64,000 nt of DNA from contig NZ_OZ060383.1 of the NCBI RefSeq assembly GCF_964059015.1, positions 124,001 through 188,000 of the forward strand, written 5' to 3'. The stretch comes from Buchnera aphidicola (Hyalopterus amygdali) (lineage in GTDB: Bacteria > Pseudomonadota > Gammaproteobacteria > Enterobacterales > Enterobacteriaceae). Position numbers and translations under genes: made by a program. Each line of letters starts with the position of its first letter. Positions within the stretch are counted from its first letter, which is position 1. The notes under the pieces were generated by a model. That model was not told the DNA's origin and did no database searches. It was given only the letters and a program-made list of their open reading frames with translations. Positions 63,577-64,000 of the stretch are shown here, one piece after another.

Positions 63577-64000
63577 ATGGTAAAAATATTGAATAATTTA
63601 ATTTTTGTTTTAAATTGTGGTAGCTCTTCTATAAAATTTGCAATATTAAATCCTAAAAGTAAAAAAAAATATTTATCTGGTATAGTAGAATATTTATTTT
63701 TATCTAAAACGTATATTAAATGGAAATATTTAGGGACAAAAAATAAAAAATGTATAGGTTTTTACATATCTCATAAAGATGCTTTAAATTTTATTTTTAA
63801 TAATGTTCTTTTAGAATGTCAAGACGTATTTAAACATATAATAGGTATCGGTCATAGAGTGGTACATGGAGGTCATAAAATAAAATATTCTACTTTAATA
63901 AATAATAGTATTATTCAATTAATTGAGGATGCAGCTATATTTGCACCATTACATAATCCAGCAAATTTAATTGGTATAAAAGAAATTGTAAAGAAGTATC
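63577..64000 (+). CDS. ackA: Acetate kinase, N-terminal part (cut by window end)
   Basis: The frame from ATG 63577 runs open to the window edge, giving 141 complete codons. FVLNCGSSSIKFAIL is the acetate/sugar-kinase phosphate-1 motif. IGHRVVHGGHK and DAAIFAPLHNPANLIGI match the E. coli AckA N-terminal third closely. The enzyme makes ATP and acetate from acetyl phosphate. In related genomes pta follows, which cannot be seen here. Confidence 0.96.
   Translation, partial: MVKILNNLIFVLNCGSSSIKFAILNPKSKKKYLSGIVEYLFLSKTYIKWKYLGTKNKKCIGFYISHKDALNFIFNNVLLECQDVFKHIIGIGHRVVHGGHKIKYSTLINNSIIQLIEDAAIFAPLHNPANLIGIKEIVKKY

Overview
The window is a piece of the chromosome of an obligate gammaproteobacterial endosymbiont, almost certainly a Buchnera aphidicola lineage (aphid symbiont). 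The evidence is extreme A+T richness in both genes and spacers, proteins that all read as E. coli-type orthologues shortened or Lys/Asn/Ile/Phe-enriched, near-total loss of accessory genes, and blocks of E. coli gene order with single genes missing. I see no phage, insertion sequence, CRISPR array, tRNA or rRNA gene, and no sign of horizontal transfer.

Layout: (1) 1-5,435: 3' end of priA, tyrS, sufA, ydiK, aroH. (2) 5,522-12,530: the translation operon thrS-infC-rpmI-rplT-(leader/attenuator)-pheS-pheT-ihfA, in the same order as E. coli. (3) 12,603-15,194: queA-tgt-yajC, with secDF missing. (4) 15,266-20,403: glyQS on minus, then folE, nfo, rplY. (5) 20,454-39,393: a long block colinear (inverted) with the first 1.6 minutes of the E. 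coli map: yabI, surA-rsmA-apaH, folA, carBA, dapB, ispH, lspA-ileS-ribF, rpsT, dnaJ-dnaK. (6) 39,762-54,746: the complete nuoA-N operon for NADH dehydrogenase I. (7) 54,817-64,000: alx (TerC family), folC, cvpA, prs-ispE, prfA-prmC-sirB1, nadE and the 5' end of ackA.

Functionally the window supplies translation (five aminoacyl-tRNA synthetases, IF3, RF1 and its methyltransferase, four ribosomal proteins, queuosine modification), protein folding (DnaKJ, SurA), respiration (complex I), and amino-acid synthesis of the kind a symbiont exports to its host: AroH (aromatics), DapB (lysine/diaminopimelate) and CarAB (arginine/pyrimidines). Folate, isoprenoid, PRPP, NAD and flavin steps are also present.

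The interesting content is regulatory conservation and gene decay rather than a new system. Non-AUG starts that matter for control in E. coli are kept (infC AUU, rpsT UUG, carA UUG). A near-consensus sigma-32 promoter precedes dnaK, and a G+C-rich hairpin persists between dnaK and dnaJ. A Phe/Tyr-rich mini-ORF plus terminator sits where E. coli has pheM. Three genes (nuoE, folC, cvpA) are each split by a one-base deficit in an A or T homopolymer, while the rest of each protein stays conserved. That fits transcriptional slippage rescue or homopolymer miscalls. The priA fragment has lost helicase motifs V and VI. I did not find a previously undescribed multi-gene system.
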